This document shows positions 25,339 to 34,242 of a stretch of DNA of 38,066 nucleotides, piece by piece. Both the position numbers and the translations under genes were made by a program. Each line of letters begins with the position of its first letter. Positions within the stretch are counted from its first letter, which is position 1. The DNA comes from an uncultured Agathobaculum sp. (GTDB taxonomy: Bacteria > Bacillota > Clostridia > Oscillospirales > Butyricicoccaceae): assembly GCF_944380975.1 (NCBI RefSeq), contig NZ_CALWJK010000020.1, forward strand, positions 1-38,066, in the 5' to 3' direction. The notes under the pieces are model-generated. The model worked only from the letters and a program-made list of their open reading frames with translations, did not search any database and had not been told where the DNA came from.

Positions 25339-25367
25339 TTGGCGGGAAAAGAGGGCTGTGCTATAAT
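25339..25367 (+). promoter_or_regulatory. promoter of the LytTR/GHKL operon
   Basis: TTGGCG at 25339-25344, a 17-bp spacer and TATAAT at 25362-25367, about 60 bp before the regulator ATG. Confidence 0.8.
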
Positions 25368-25426
25368 GAGGGACAGTGACTGGCGGAACACCGGTTGGAG
25401 TTTGCACGAACAGGGGAGGCGGAGAA

Positions 25427-26134
25427 ATGCTTCGTATCGGTATCTGTGATGACGCGGCGGAAGCACGGCAGCAGCTGCACACGATGGCAGAGCGACTGCT
25501 GGAAGCGCGGGCGGTTGAGTATCAGATCTATGAATTTTCTTCGGGCGAGGGGCTGACCGGATGGCTGGGTAAGCACGCGGGAGAGCTTGACCTCGTGTTT
25601 TTGGATATTGAAATGGGCGGCATGAACGGCATGGAGACAGCAAAAAAGCTGCGTGCGCAGAGCAGCAGCTTGCAAATTGTTTTCGTGACCGGCTACACGG
25701 ACTATGTGTTCGACGGGTATACGGTCGGTGCACTGGGTTACGTGCTCAAGCCGCCGCAGCAGGCGCAGATTGACGATGTGTTGACCCGTGCGATGGCGGC
25801 GCTGTTCCGGCAGGCTGAGCAGGTGTTTGTGTGCCAGAACCGCGACGGGATGTATCGCATTCCGAAAAGCACCATCCGTTATTTCTGCTCAGACCGTCGG
25901 CAGGTCACTTGTGTGACCGATACGCGCCGCGTGGCGTTTTACGCTCGTTTGGATGAGGTTGAGCAGCAGGCAGGCGCAGCCTTTGTGCGCATCCATCAGC
26001 GGTATCTGGTGCGCGCCGCAGCGGTCGACCGGGTGGAGAATGGCACGGTCGTCATCGGGGAAGAACGGCTGCCGGTCAGCCGCGCGCATCAGTCTGCTGC
26101 TTTGGCAGCGCTGGCGCGTGCCATGCTGGATTAA
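25427..26134 (+). CDS. LytTR-family response regulator
   Basis: 235 residues. The receiver domain has Asp8/Asp9 (ICDDA), phospho-acceptor Asp60 (VFLDIEMGGMNG) and a C-terminal VLKPP lysine. The LytTR DNA-binding domain occupies about residues 135-235, with RIPKSTIRYFCSDRRQ, FVRIHQRYLVR and RLPVSRAH. The start at 25427 has GGGGAGG seven bases upstream. It is followed 13 bp later by its GHKL kinase. Pairs like this (AgrA/AgrC, VirR, AlgR types) commonly answer peptide signals, but no agrB- or agrD-like gene is seen here. Confidence 0.92.
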   Translation: MLRIGICDDAAEARQQLHTMAERLLEARAVEYQIYEFSSGEGLTGWLGKHAGELDLVFLDIEMGGMNGMETAKKLRAQSSSLQIVFVTGYTDYVFDGYTVGALGYVLKPPQQAQIDDVLTRAMAALFRQAEQVFVCQNRDGMYRIPKSTIRYFCSDRRQVTCVTDTRRVAFYARLDEVEQQAGAAFVRIHQRYLVRAAAVDRVENGTVVIGEERLPVSRAHQSAALAALARAMLD

Positions 26135-26147
26135 AGGAGGCGTTCGG

Positions 26148-27443
26148 ATGACAGCTTGGGATCTGATCTGCTGGGTGCTGATCTGCTTGCTGGGCGGGAT
26201 TTTTCCGGCGCGCACCGCACGGCGTTTTCTGGCTGCGCCCAAGCATCGGATATGCGCGGCCGCGCCTTGTTTGGTGATTGGTGCGGCGCTTGGCATGCCG
26301 ACATGGGTCGGGGACGGCAATCCGCTTTACCTGTTTCCGGTTTTGCTGGCGGCGTTCCTGATCGGTTACGGCGGCAGCCGTTTGGCACGGTTGGTGGTTG
26401 GTGTAATCTTTTTTGAGTGGATCATTGCGTGGAGTATGATCGTGGACACACGCGCCGTGCTGCCCGGCGCAGACGGATACTGGGGAGCGGTCGCGTGGAA
26501 GTTTGGGATGTGGCTGGTGGTATGGCTGGTGATGCGGCAGGCGCTCCCACAGGAGGGGCACATTTCCCTGCCCAGACGGTTGTGGGCGCTCATTGGGTTG
26601 CTGTCACTCGCGCCGCTGCTGAGCGAGCTGGCGTTTTCCCTGTGGGATGTTCGGTTTTACACAGAAAACATGGTTGACGGCATCATCGACGCCGCGTTTT
26701 ACACGCTGCTGCCGTTTCAGTTCATCTCGGCCATTGCGCTGCTGTTCGCCGTGGTGCTTCTCTCACGTCAGCAAGCCTTGGAGCAGACGCAGCAGCTGGC
26801 GGACATGCGCGAGGTGTATTATCAAAGTGTGCAGCGCGAACAAGCGCAGGCGCGCCGCTTGCGGCACGACCTGCGCAATCATTTGACCGCCCTGTCCGGT
26901 CTGCTGGCGCGTGGGGATGCGGCTGGGGCGGCGGATTATGTTCATGCCTTGCAAGCGGATGCGGGCGTTGCCGCGGGCACACGGTGGTGCGAAAACGATA
27001 CGGTCAATGTCGTGCTGGCAGCAAAGTCGCATGACGCTGCGGAATCGGGGCTGGAACTCTCGTTTGAGGGGGTACTGCCGGCGGCTTTGCCCATTGCGGC
27101 ACCTGACTTGTGCGCGCTTTTCGGCAACGCACTGGACAACGCGATCGAAGCGGCACGGGAAAGCGACGACAAGCGTATTCTGGTGCGCGTCCGTGCGGAT
27201 AAGGGTCTGCTAATGCTGCGCGTGGTCAACGCTTGCGCGGGTGAGCGCAGGCGCACGGCGGACGGTCTGTTCGGTACGACCAAGGCCGATACATCACAGC
27301 ATGGCTTCGGTCTGCGCAGCATGCGCGAGATCGCCGCACGCTATGGCGGCACGCTGGAAACCACAGCGCAGGACGGTAAATTTGAACTGGTGGCCTGCTT
27401 GCCGTTGCAGCAGCCGGAAAGTGGGAACATACAGAGCGCATAG
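26148..27443 (+). CDS. GHKL-type sensor histidine kinase
   Basis: 431 residues. The N-terminal ~205 residues have about six hydrophobic helices. The cytoplasmic part has a coiled segment, the phospho-acceptor region RRLRHDLRNHLTALSGLL (His240), the N box LFGNALDNAIEAAR and the G box HGFGLRSMREIAARYGG. The order and RHDLRNH motif are typical of AgrC/FsrC-like GHKL kinases. AAAGGAGG lies seven bases before ATG. It ends in TAG, directly followed by a terminator, one of only two genes in the window using that stop. Confidence 0.92.
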   Translation: MTAWDLICWVLICLLGGIFPARTARRFLAAPKHRICAAAPCLVIGAALGMPTWVGDGNPLYLFPVLLAAFLIGYGGSRLARLVVGVIFFEWIIAWSMIVDTRAVLPGADGYWGAVAWKFGMWLVVWLVMRQALPQEGHISLPRRLWALIGLLSLAPLLSELAFSLWDVRFYTENMVDGIIDAAFYTLLPFQFISAIALLFAVVLLSRQQALEQTQQLADMREVYYQSVQREQAQARRLRHDLRNHLTALSGLLARGDAAGAADYVHALQADAGVAAGTRWCENDTVNVVLAAKSHDAAESGLELSFEGVLPAALPIAAPDLCALFGNALDNAIEAARESDDKRILVRVRADKGLLMLRVVNACAGERRRTADGLFGTTKADTSQHGFGLRSMREIAARYGGTLETTAQDGKFELVACLPLQQPESGNIQSA

Positions 27444-27447
27444 AGCG

Positions 27448-27485
27448 GAGAACACGCTGCTTTGGCTCAGACGCGGTTCTCTTTT
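27448..27485. terminator. intrinsic terminator between convergent genes
   Basis: GAGAAC-x-CGC pairs with GCG-GTTCTC, followed by TTTT. The stop of the convergent 4Fe-4S protein lies in the loop. Confidence 0.7.
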
Positions 27486-28054
27486 CCGGCATGCTTGGCT
27501 TTGCAGATCAGCTGCGTCGTGGTGCCCATGGGGCAGTAGACACACCAGCTGCGGGGCTTGAACAGCAACATCGTAATCAGGCCAAGAATGGTGGAGGTCA
27601 GCATCACGCTATAAAAACCGAAGGCAAATTGCGCAACACCGGCATGCAGGATCGTGCCGTGATAGGCCCATTGCCACGGAAGCTTGAATGTCCAAAGCAG
27701 GGTGACAATCTGCTTGAGGTCGGATGCGCTCGCAAATACCAAATAAGTATTCCACAGCATTTGGAAGAACATGGCGAAGAAGAAAATAAGAAAGCCATAG
27801 CGAAACCACTTGCTTTTCATCCAGTTGGGCACATCCCGCTTGCGAGAAAGGCCAAAGCGTCCTCCCAGCAGACCGAACAGCTGGCCTCTGCCGCAGTATC
27901 GGTTGCAGTAGCCTTTGGTTCCCGTGGCGACCGAGATAATGAGCGGAATAAAAAAGCACAGAAGCCCCAGCCATGCAAACAGGATGTTGAAAAAGCCGAG
28001 CACCAAATACACAAGGGTCACGATCCACAGGTAATCATACCATTTCTTTTTCAT
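27467..28054 (-). CDS. 4Fe-4S binding membrane protein (NapH/CcoG-like)
   Basis: 195 residues with about five hydrophobic helices. Two cysteine clusters face the same side: CNRYCGRGQLF near residue 50 and CVYCPMGTTTQLIC near the C-terminus. Polytopic proteins with such 'ferredoxin-type' motifs (NapH, NosR, CcoG) move electrons between membrane and soluble carriers. It follows a 2[4Fe-4S] ferredoxin gene with a 4-base overlap, so the two should work together as an electron-transfer pair. The electron donor and acceptor cannot be told from the sequence. Confidence 0.8.
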   Translation of the reverse strand: MKKKWYDYLWIVTLVYLVLGFFNILFAWLGLLCFFIPLIISVATGTKGYCNRYCGRGQLFGLLGGRFGLSRKRDVPNWMKSKWFRYGFLIFFFAMFFQMLWNTYLVFASASDLKQIVTLLWTFKLPWQWAYHGTILHAGVAQFAFGFYSVMLTSTILGLITMLLFKPRSWCVYCPMGTTTQLICKAKHAGKENRV

Positions 28055-28263
28055 ACGGTTGCCTCCCGAATCTCAATCACCGATGCCGGACATTCCTTTG
28101 CGCATTTTCCGCAGCCGACGCATTTTGCAGTATCCACTGTGGCATAAATGCCATGGTAAATGGTGATGGCATGCAGCGGACATACCTTTGCGCAGCAGCC
28201 GCATGCAACGCACTGGTCTTGTGAAACAACGGCTTTGCGGGGTACTCTGGTTGTGTTTGCCAT
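28051..28263 (-). CDS. 2[4Fe-4S] ferredoxin
   Basis: A 70-residue protein with two classic cluster motifs, CVACGCCAKVCP and CVGCGKCAKECP, about 28 residues apart, and a basic N-terminus. It is a soluble low-potential electron carrier. It overlaps the start of the membrane 4Fe-4S gene (stop TGA inside ATGA), indicating coupled translation. The divergent Crp/Fnr gene across a 250-bp spacer is a candidate regulator. TTGGAGG precedes the ATG. Confidence 0.92.
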   Translation of the reverse strand: MANTTRVPRKAVVSQDQCVACGCCAKVCPLHAITIYHGIYATVDTAKCVGCGKCAKECPASVIEIREATV

Positions 28264-28295
28264 GATGAAGCCTCCAAGTCATAGAAAATTTTCAG

Positions 28296-28310
28296 TTGCA
28301 GCGTATGCAA
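28296..28310. promoter_or_regulatory. palindrome in the ferredoxin leader/promoter
   Basis: TTGCA-GCGTA-TGCAA is a perfect 5-5-5 inverted repeat, 33 bp upstream of the ferredoxin start. It is a candidate operator, possibly for the adjacent Crp/Fnr regulator; no other support. Confidence 0.45.
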
Positions 28311-28437
28311 AAGTAAAATTGATTTGACTGCACTTTGCATATTGGACAGCGAAAATCAGTATACATCAAAAATACCGCGGTTTCTGTGCGCGGGTCACAA
28401 AACGATGGATGCCGACAAAAACGGGGAATGGCTTGGA

Positions 28438-28466
28438 TTGACCTGTGCTGTGAAATGTGGTACTGT
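28438..28466 (+). promoter_or_regulatory. promoter of the Crp/Fnr gene
   Basis: TTGACC at 28438-28443, a 17-bp spacer and TACTGT at 28461-28466, about 50 bp before the ATG. Confidence 0.55.
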
Positions 28467-28516
28467 ATCGGTGTTGGATACAGGAGCGGTTGCCGCAGCG
28501 GAAAGGGGACAGTGCG

Positions 28517-29206
28517 ATGCAAAGCGAGTCTTGCGAGACCTATCTCAAACAGTGTGCCTTTTGGGAGCATTTGGATGAAAACCAAAAGCAGCAGCTATGC
28601 GACAATACGGTTTCGGCCCATTATGCCAAAGGCGCTGTAGTTCACAGCGGAAATGCGGATTGCATCGGCGTTTTGTTAGTGAAACAAGGACAGTTGCGTA
28701 CCTATATGCTGTCAGAAGAGGGGCGGGATGTGACATTATACCGGCTGTTTTCCGGCGATATCTGCATTTTGTCTGCCTCCTGTGTGCTGGATGCGATCAC
28801 GTTTGATGTTTTCATCGATGCGGAGGAGGATACGGATGTTCTTTTGATTAGTTCTGCTGCTTTCCATCAGATTGCCGAAGAAAACATCTATGTGAAATGC
28901 TTTGGATACGAATTGGCGACCACCCGTTTTTCCGATGTGATGTGGGCGATGCAGCAAATTCTTTTTATGGGTGTGGATAAGCGCCTTGCGATCTTTCTAT
29001 GGGATGAGACGGCAAAAACAGGTAGCAACAGCATCAAAATGACCCATGAGCAGATCGCGCGTTATATGGGAAGCGCGCGGGAAGTGGTCTCCCGTATGCT
29101 CAAATATTTTGCCGGTGAAGGCATCGTCGCCCTGTCGAGAGGTGAGATACGGGTCATGGATAAAGAAAAGCTGAGCAAGCTAATTTATGGGACGGAACAG
29201 AAATAA
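28517..29206 (+). CDS. Crp/Fnr-family transcription regulator
   Basis: 229 residues. The N-terminal cyclic-nucleotide-like beta barrel (about 20-140) contains VVHSGNADCIGVLLVKQGQLRTY and LFSGDICILSASC. The C-terminal winged helix has MTHEQIARYMGSAREVVSRMLKYF. Cysteines near the N-terminus (residues 6 and 13) and at 28, 49, 92 and 98 could in principle bind a cluster, but the FNR spacing is not obvious. AAAGGGG precedes the ATG by eight bases. Its position between the ferredoxin operon and the thioredoxin/CoA-disulfide-reductase operon suggests it is the redox-responsive regulator of this module (inference). Confidence 0.9.
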   Translation: MQSESCETYLKQCAFWEHLDENQKQQLCDNTVSAHYAKGAVVHSGNADCIGVLLVKQGQLRTYMLSEEGRDVTLYRLFSGDICILSASCVLDAITFDVFIDAEEDTDVLLISSAAFHQIAEENIYVKCFGYELATTRFSDVMWAMQQILFMGVDKRLAIFLWDETAKTGSNSIKMTHEQIARYMGSAREVVSRMLKYFAGEGIVALSRGEIRVMDKEKLSKLIYGTEQK

Positions 29207-29210
29207 AATG

Positions 29211-29254
29211 CCCCCTGATGCAGCAAAACGTGAGCGGCATCAGGGGGTATTCTT
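29211..29254. terminator. intrinsic terminator between convergent genes
   Basis: CCCCCTGATGC (29211-29221) pairs with GCATCAGGGGG (29237-29247), followed by TATTCTTTTT. It lies immediately after the Crp/Fnr stop and before the convergent reductase stop. Confidence 0.88.
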
Positions 29255-29276
29255 TTTCAATGCGCAGGGAGTGGCA

Positions 29277-30992
29277 TTACTTTTTTACATATCCGGTATC
29301 AGAGACCTGCTCCGCTGCGGCAGGGGAGACCGCAGATTGCGGATAGAGCGACTGGTAAAACCGTGTTCCGGCAGGGTACAGCTTTACGTTTTCAAAGCCA
29401 TGCTGCATCAAAATACGGGCAGCATTATAGGAGCGCACGCCAATGGCGCAGAATGTAATGATTTCCTTGGTGGGGTCAAGCTCCTGCATCCGGTCGCGCA
29501 ATTCGCCTAACGGAATATGAACGGCGTTGGGCAGCGTAAATGCTGCGACCTCCGCTTTTTCGCGCACGTCGAGCAAAATGGCGTCATCCGGTTCCTTGGA
29601 GAGATCCCAGTCGGAGAATGCAACCAGTTTGCGCAGGACATTTTCAGCGACAAATCCAGCCATGTTCACCGGGTCTTTTGCAGAGGAAAACGGCGGCGCA
29701 TAGGCCAGTTCCAGATTTTTCAGTGCCTGAACGCCAGCGCCCAACCGTATGGCGACAGCCAGCGTGTCGATGCGTTTATCTACGCCATCACGGCCCACGA
29801 TCTGCGCGCCGAAAATTTTGCTGCCGTCCAGAGAGAAGAGCAGCTTCAACGTCAGCGGAACGGCGCCGGGATAATAACCGGCATGGGAATTTTGCGTGAT
29901 GATGATGCTTTCGTAGTCCTTGCCTTTTACAAGCCCGCGCTTTTGCAGCGTTTTTTCATTCGCGCCGGTGGAGGCCGCAGCAAGGTCAAATACCTTTGCT
30001 ACGCTTGTGCCCTGCGTGCCTTGATAGATTTCCTGACCGCCGGCGATGTTGTCTGCCGCAATGCGCCCCTGCTTGTTGGCCGGTCCGGCTAAGGGCACCA
30101 TCGTGCGGTCATGGAAGATAAAATCCTCTACTTCAATTGCATCGCCAACCGCATAGATGGAAGCATCAGACGTTCGGAGGTGATCGTCCACGCAAATGCC
30201 GCCGCGTGCGTTGAGCGAGAGACCGGCGTCTTTGGCCAATTGGCTGTTCGGGTGGACACCGATCGACAAAATAACGATTTCAGCTTCTATCTTTTTGCCG
30301 CTGCTCAAAGCAATGGTGACCGAATGCTCGTTTTCTTCGAAAGCGGCAACGCCGTCTCCCAAATAAAGACCAACACCGTTTTCACGGATGTTGGCATGCA
30401 GCATTGCGGCCATTTCAGGGTCGAGCGGCGCCATGACCTGATCCGCCGCCTCGATCAGAGAGACGGAAAGACCGGCATGCCGCAGGTTTTCGGCCATTTC
30501 CAAGCCGATGAAGCCGCCGCCAATGACGGCTGCCGTTTTTGCATGCTGCTGCATCACGGCCAAACGAATCCGGTCGGTATCATTGACGGTCCACAGCGTT
30601 TGAATACGGGAGGAGTCAATGCCGGGAATGGGAGGACGCAGAGGAGAAGAGCCTGTGGCGATCACCAAAGTATCATAGGATTCCTCGTAGGTTTCGCCGT
30701 TGTCGAGTTTTTTGACCGTAACGCTTTTTTTGTCTCGGTCAATCGACATGACTTCATTGCGGACGCGGACATCAATGTTGAACTTTTGCTTCATCGCTTG
30801 CGGGGTCTGCACCAAAAGAGCGTCTCGCGATGGGATGACGCCACCTACATGATACGGTAAACCGCAATTGGCATAGGAGATATAATCTCCGCGTTCCAGT
30901 ATGATGATTTGGGCGGTTTCATCTAATCTTCTCAGTCTTGCGGCACAGCTGGCACCACCGGCTACACCGCCAATGATAACGGTTTTGTTCAT
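29277..30992 (-). CDS. CoA-disulfide-reductase-like flavoenzyme with C-terminal rhodanese domain
   Basis: 571 residues. The N-terminal FAD site IGGVAGGASCAARLRR is followed by the redox-active Cys43 in SYANCGLPYHVGG, the NAD site VIGGGFIGLEMAE near residue 160 and the second FAD motif YAVGDAIEV. After the dimerisation domain a rhodanese domain (about 465-555) carries Cys515 in ITFCAIGVRSYNAARI. This two-part design is that of CoADR-RHD/Npsr-type enzymes, which reduce CoA disulfides, persulfides or polysulfides with NAD(P)H. It lies 80 bp after the thioredoxin gene on the same strand and probably shares its transcript, fitting a thiol/sulfur-redox role. Confidence 0.9.
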   Translation of the reverse strand: MNKTVIIGGVAGGASCAARLRRLDETAQIIILERGDYISYANCGLPYHVGGVIPSRDALLVQTPQAMKQKFNIDVRVRNEVMSIDRDKKSVTVKKLDNGETYEESYDTLVIATGSSPLRPPIPGIDSSRIQTLWTVNDTDRIRLAVMQQHAKTAAVIGGGFIGLEMAENLRHAGLSVSLIEAADQVMAPLDPEMAAMLHANIRENGVGLYLGDGVAAFEENEHSVTIALSSGKKIEAEIVILSIGVHPNSQLAKDAGLSLNARGGICVDDHLRTSDASIYAVGDAIEVEDFIFHDRTMVPLAGPANKQGRIAADNIAGGQEIYQGTQGTSVAKVFDLAAASTGANEKTLQKRGLVKGKDYESIIITQNSHAGYYPGAVPLTLKLLFSLDGSKIFGAQIVGRDGVDKRIDTLAVAIRLGAGVQALKNLELAYAPPFSSAKDPVNMAGFVAENVLRKLVAFSDWDLSKEPDDAILLDVREKAEVAAFTLPNAVHIPLGELRDRMQELDPTKEIITFCAIGVRSYNAARILMQHGFENVKLYPAGTRFYQSLYPQSAVSPAAAEQVSDTGYVKK

Positions 30993-31072
30993 TTCATGCG
31001 CTCCTTATTCTGTTCTCAGTCATCATGCTCTGCTGTCTGAAAAATGGGGGAAAAGCACTCTCCCATCAAGAT

Positions 31073-31381
31073 TTACCGGATCATGCTCAAAATGGCTTCC
31101 TTGGGCTGCACACCGACGGATTGCTGCATGATTTTGCCGTTTTTCATCACAACCAGCATCGGAATGCTCATAACGCCAAACTGACGAGCCAGTTCAGGTT
31201 GTTCATCTACATTCACCTTTCCGACCTTGATATCGGAAGATTCATCCGCAATCTTGTCAATGACCGGAGAGAGCATACGGCAGGGGCCACACCAGCTGGC
31301 CCAGAAATCAATGAGAACGGGCTGCTCCGAAGACAGAACCTCAGATTCAAAGTTTGTATTAGTAATGGTTAAGACGGACAT
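31073..31381 (-). CDS. trxA: thioredoxin
   Basis: A 102-residue thioredoxin fold with the active site W30-C-G-P-C34 inside LIDFWASWCGPCRML and the cis-proline region MSIPMLVV. It would reduce protein disulfides in the cytoplasm. The start at 31381 is chosen because AAAGGAG lies eight bases before it; an in-frame ATG 21 bases upstream lacks a ribosome site. It is the first gene of a two-gene operon with the CoA-disulfide-reductase-like enzyme. No thioredoxin reductase is nearby, so that flavoenzyme may be a functional partner. Confidence 0.95.
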   Translation of the reverse strand: MSVLTITNTNFESEVLSSEQPVLIDFWASWCGPCRMLSPVIDKIADESSDIKVGKVNVDEQPELARQFGVMSIPMLVVMKNGKIMQQSVGVQPKEAILSMIR

Positions 31382-31417
31382 CTCAAACACTCCTTTGTTC
31401 ATCTTGTTGATGGATAT

Positions 31418-31459
31418 AGTATACTCGTATGGCAGACGGGATTCTGTAATTCAGTCACA
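31418..31459 (-). promoter_or_regulatory. thioredoxin promoter with Crp/Fnr-like box
   Basis: On the minus strand TATACT (31423-31418) is a good -10 with no consensus -35. The near-palindrome TGTGA-CTGAA-TTACA (31459-31445) is centred about 41 bp before the expected start point, the position used by class II Crp/Fnr activators. A second TGTGA half-site lies 21 bp further upstream (31480-31476). Confidence 0.5.
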
Positions 31460-31506
31460 AAACATATGCTCTTCATCACAGAATCAAAACAAGAAAAAAG
31501 CAAGAT

Positions 31507-31526
31507 TTCGATTGGGGTGAATCGAA
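31507..31526. promoter_or_regulatory. inverted repeat before the P-type ATPase
   Basis: TTCGATT-GGGGTG-AATCGAA, a perfect 7-6-7 inverted repeat 45 bp upstream of the ATPase start. TATGAT and GATAAT sequences just downstream are possible -10 boxes, so this is a candidate operator, perhaps for the winged-helix protein encoded downstream. Confidence 0.55.
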
Positions 31527-31570
31527 CCGTTCTATGATATGATAATAGCAATCACATGGAGGTGAGAAGA

Positions 31571-34225
31571 ATGAAAAGCGACCGTACCATTCATGGGCGC
31601 GTGCTTGACTATGCATATATGGACATGAATACGCTATATCGGGATTTTGGCATTTCCAATCAAGGCTATGACGAGGAACAGATAGAAGAAAGCCGTGTGC
31701 GATACGGAAGGAATGTTTTATCTGGTCGTGCATCGGACACGGTGCTCTATCGTTTGAGGAGAGCCTTTATCAATCCATTCACCGTTATATTATTTTCGCT
31801 GGCAGTCATTTCTTTTTTGACCGATGTCGTACTGGAATCGAATTTCAGCCGTAATATTACTACCTCGGCCATCATTTTATGTATGCTGCTGATCAGCGGG
31901 ATTGTGCGTTTTATGCAGGAACTCCGCGCAAAACGCATTGCGGATCACTTGACGAAAATGGTTTCCTCCACTGTGCGGGTGCGCAGGAATGGTACATGGA
32001 GGAAGATTTCCTCAGCAGAACTTGTAGTAGGTGACAAAGTGCAAATCGTTGCCGGAGATCGCGTCCCAGCAGATATCCGGTTGACTGCGGCAAAAGATTT
32101 GTTCGTTTCTCAATCGGTTCTGACGGGGGAAAGTGCAATCATAGAAAAGAATGCCGACATCCTTTCCCGCGGACAAGCTCATTCTTATGCGGATTATCAT
32201 AACCTTGCTTTTATGGGATCATCGGTCACGGGGGGGATAGGTGAGGGAATCGTACTGGCTGTTGGCAAAGATACCGTGTATGGTGGATTTTCAATAGCGG
32301 AATCTCATCTCAAAAATGGGTTTAACCAAGGGGCAAATTCCATTGCATGGGTGCTCATTCGCTTTATGGCCGTTTTGGTTCCTGTTGTATTTGCTGCCTG
32401 TGGACTCACGAAAGGCGACTGGATTGCCGCCTTTCTGTTTGCGCTTTCGGTTGCCGTTGGTCTGACGCCGGAAATGCTTCCGATGGTGATCAATGCCTGT
32501 CTGGCGAAGGGCAGTGCAGCTATGGGGAAAAAGCAAACAGTGGTTAAAAACATCAATGCGATGCAGGGATTTGGAAGCATGGATGTTTTGTGCGTGGATA
32601 AAACCGGGACTTTGACAGGAGACAAAATATCCTTAGAATACTACATGGATATTTTGGGTAATGAAAGTCAACGGGTCTTACATCTTGCGTATTTAAACAG
32701 CCTTTATCATACCGGTGTTCACAATCATTTGGATGATGCAATTCTCAAATGTAAGACAATGCCCGGGTACAGTATGCAGTATCAGGAGCTGGAGACACAA
32801 TACCAAAAGCTGGATGAGCTGCCTTTCGATCATGAGCGAAGGTTTGCCAGTGTTCTTGTCAGGCACCAAGAGGAAAATCTGCTTATCATCAAGGGAAGCG
32901 TCGATGAAGTGTGCCGCAGATGCAGCCATATTGAATATAGAGGGGAGCGCCGTGACATCGACAGCGATGGGAACGCCAGTATCCACGCCATTGTGGATGA
33001 AATGCTAGAAGATGGCATGAAGGTTCTGGCTGTGGCGTATAAGCCGATGCTGCAGACGAAGCTATTGCGGGAAGACGAGAGCGGATGCATTCTGCTGGGA
33101 TATCTGGCATTTTTTGATGCGCCGAAACGAAGCGCCGCTGCTGCAATTGATAAACTGCAAAAACTACACGTTGATGTGAGGGTATTGACAGGGGATAATC
33201 GGGATGTTGTGGCTTCCATCTGCCGAAGATTGGGGATTGATACGGTACACACGCTGACAGGCAGAGAACTGGAGCGGTTGACGGACAACGAGATTTCGAT
33301 AAAGATTGAGCATACCACTGTATTTTCTGAACTGTCACCGAAACAGAAGGTTCAAGTCGTGCAGATACTGCGGGATAATGGACACACAGTAGGCTTTCTA
33401 GGGGATGGCATGAACGATTTGCCGGCAATTGTGGAGTCGGATGTGGGCATATCGGTAGGCACAGCAGCAGAGACCGTCAAAGAGGGGGCGGATGTTGTTC
33501 TGCTGAAAAAAGATCTGAATGTGTTGGAAGAAGGGATCAAGGAGGGGCGGAAAGCCTTTGCAAATGTATCAAAATATATTAAGATCACCGCTTCCTCTAA
33601 TTTCGGCAATATTTTTTCGATTGTCATTGCCAGTGTATTTTTGCCGTTTTTCCCTATGACCTCCTTGCAGCTTTTGCTGCTCAATCTTCTATATGATATT
33701 TTGTGCCTTGCACTTCCTTGGGATCATGTGGATGAGGCAGTTTGCGCGAAACCATTGGAGTGGTCTGGTAGGACGTTAGGGCGATTTATGAGGTTTTTCG
33801 GGCCGATCAGTTCTATTTTTGATATCATCACCTTTGCGTATTTGTTTTTTGTTTTGTGTCCTGCTGTTTGCGGTGGTGCTTTTATTGCTCTGGCGGGCAG
33901 CGAGGAGCAGGCTCGTTTTATCGTATTGTTTCAAACAGGATGGTTTTTGGAATCCATGTGGACGCAAATATTGATCCTGCATCTTTTGCGCACACAAAAA
34001 GTACTGCTGCTGCAAAGCAGACCATCTTGCCCGGTCATGCTGGTCACTTTGCTGGGTACCGTGCTTTTTACACTCCTTACATTCACCCCGATGGGTGAGT
34101 TGATTGGATTGACCTCTTTGCCGCCCGTTTATTTTGTGTTTTTAGGGATCACTGTTTTATTGTATCTGCTGTGGGTCACATTGGCCAAGCGATGGTATAT
34201 CCGTCGGTATCACGAACTGCTTTGA
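31571..34225 (+). CDS. mgtA: magnesium-importing-type P-type ATPase (P3B, MgtA-like)
   Basis: 884 residues, near the usual length of MgtA. Motifs in order: dephosphorylation loop TGES (~185), transmembrane motif [10 protein letters not shown] (~299, characteristic of P3B pumps), phosphorylation site DKTGTLTGD with Asp343, nucleotide-binding region KGSVDEV, and hinge GDGMNDLPAI. About ten hydrophobic helices are distributed as in MgtA/MgtB. It would bring Mg2+ (or a similar divalent ion) into the cell using ATP. The start at 31571 has GGAGGTGA five bases before; ATG 31556 overlaps that site. It is followed 17 bp later by a winged-helix regulator and then by a second, truncated relative. Confidence 0.9.
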   Translation: MKSDRTIHGRVLDYAYMDMNTLYRDFGISNQGYDEEQIEESRVRYGRNVLSGRASDTVLYRLRRAFINPFTVILFSLAVISFLTDVVLESNFSRNITTSAIILCMLLISGIVRFMQELRAKRIADHLTKMVSSTVRVRRNGTWRKISSAELVVGDKVQIVAGDRVPADIRLTAAKDLFVSQSVLTGESAIIEKNADILSRGQAHSYADYHNLAFMGSSVTGGIGEGIVLAVGKDTVYGGFSIAESHLKNGFNQGANSIAWVLIRFMAVLVPVVFAACGLTKGDWIAAFLFALSVAVGLTPEMLPMVINACLAKGSAAMGKKQTVVKNINAMQGFGSMDVLCVDKTGTLTGDKISLEYYMDILGNESQRVLHLAYLNSLYHTGVHNHLDDAILKCKTMPGYSMQYQELETQYQKLDELPFDHERRFASVLVRHQEENLLIIKGSVDEVCRRCSHIEYRGERRDIDSDGNASIHAIVDEMLEDGMKVLAVAYKPMLQTKLLREDESGCILLGYLAFFDAPKRSAAAAIDKLQKLHVDVRVLTGDNRDVVASICRRLGIDTVHTLTGRELERLTDNEISIKIEHTTVFSELSPKQKVQVVQILRDNGHTVGFLGDGMNDLPAIVESDVGISVGTAAETVKEGADVVLLKKDLNVLEEGIKEGRKAFANVSKYIKITASSNFGNIFSIVIASVFLPFFPMTSLQLLLLNLLYDILCLALPWDHVDEAVCAKPLEWSGRTLGRFMRFFGPISSIFDIITFAYLFFVLCPAVCGGAFIALAGSEEQARFIVLFQTGWFLESMWTQILILHLLRTQKVLLLQSRPSCPVMLVTLLGTVLFTLLTFTPMGELIGLTSLPPVYFVFLGITVLLYLLWVTLAKRWYIRRYHELL

Positions 34226-34242
34226 GAAAGGAGGAATCTGCA

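Noticed and set aside
25303-27443. An agr-type quorum-sensing locus
   Set aside because: The LytTR regulator and GHKL kinase fit, but I find no AgrB-like membrane protease and no small signal-peptide ORF between or beside them.
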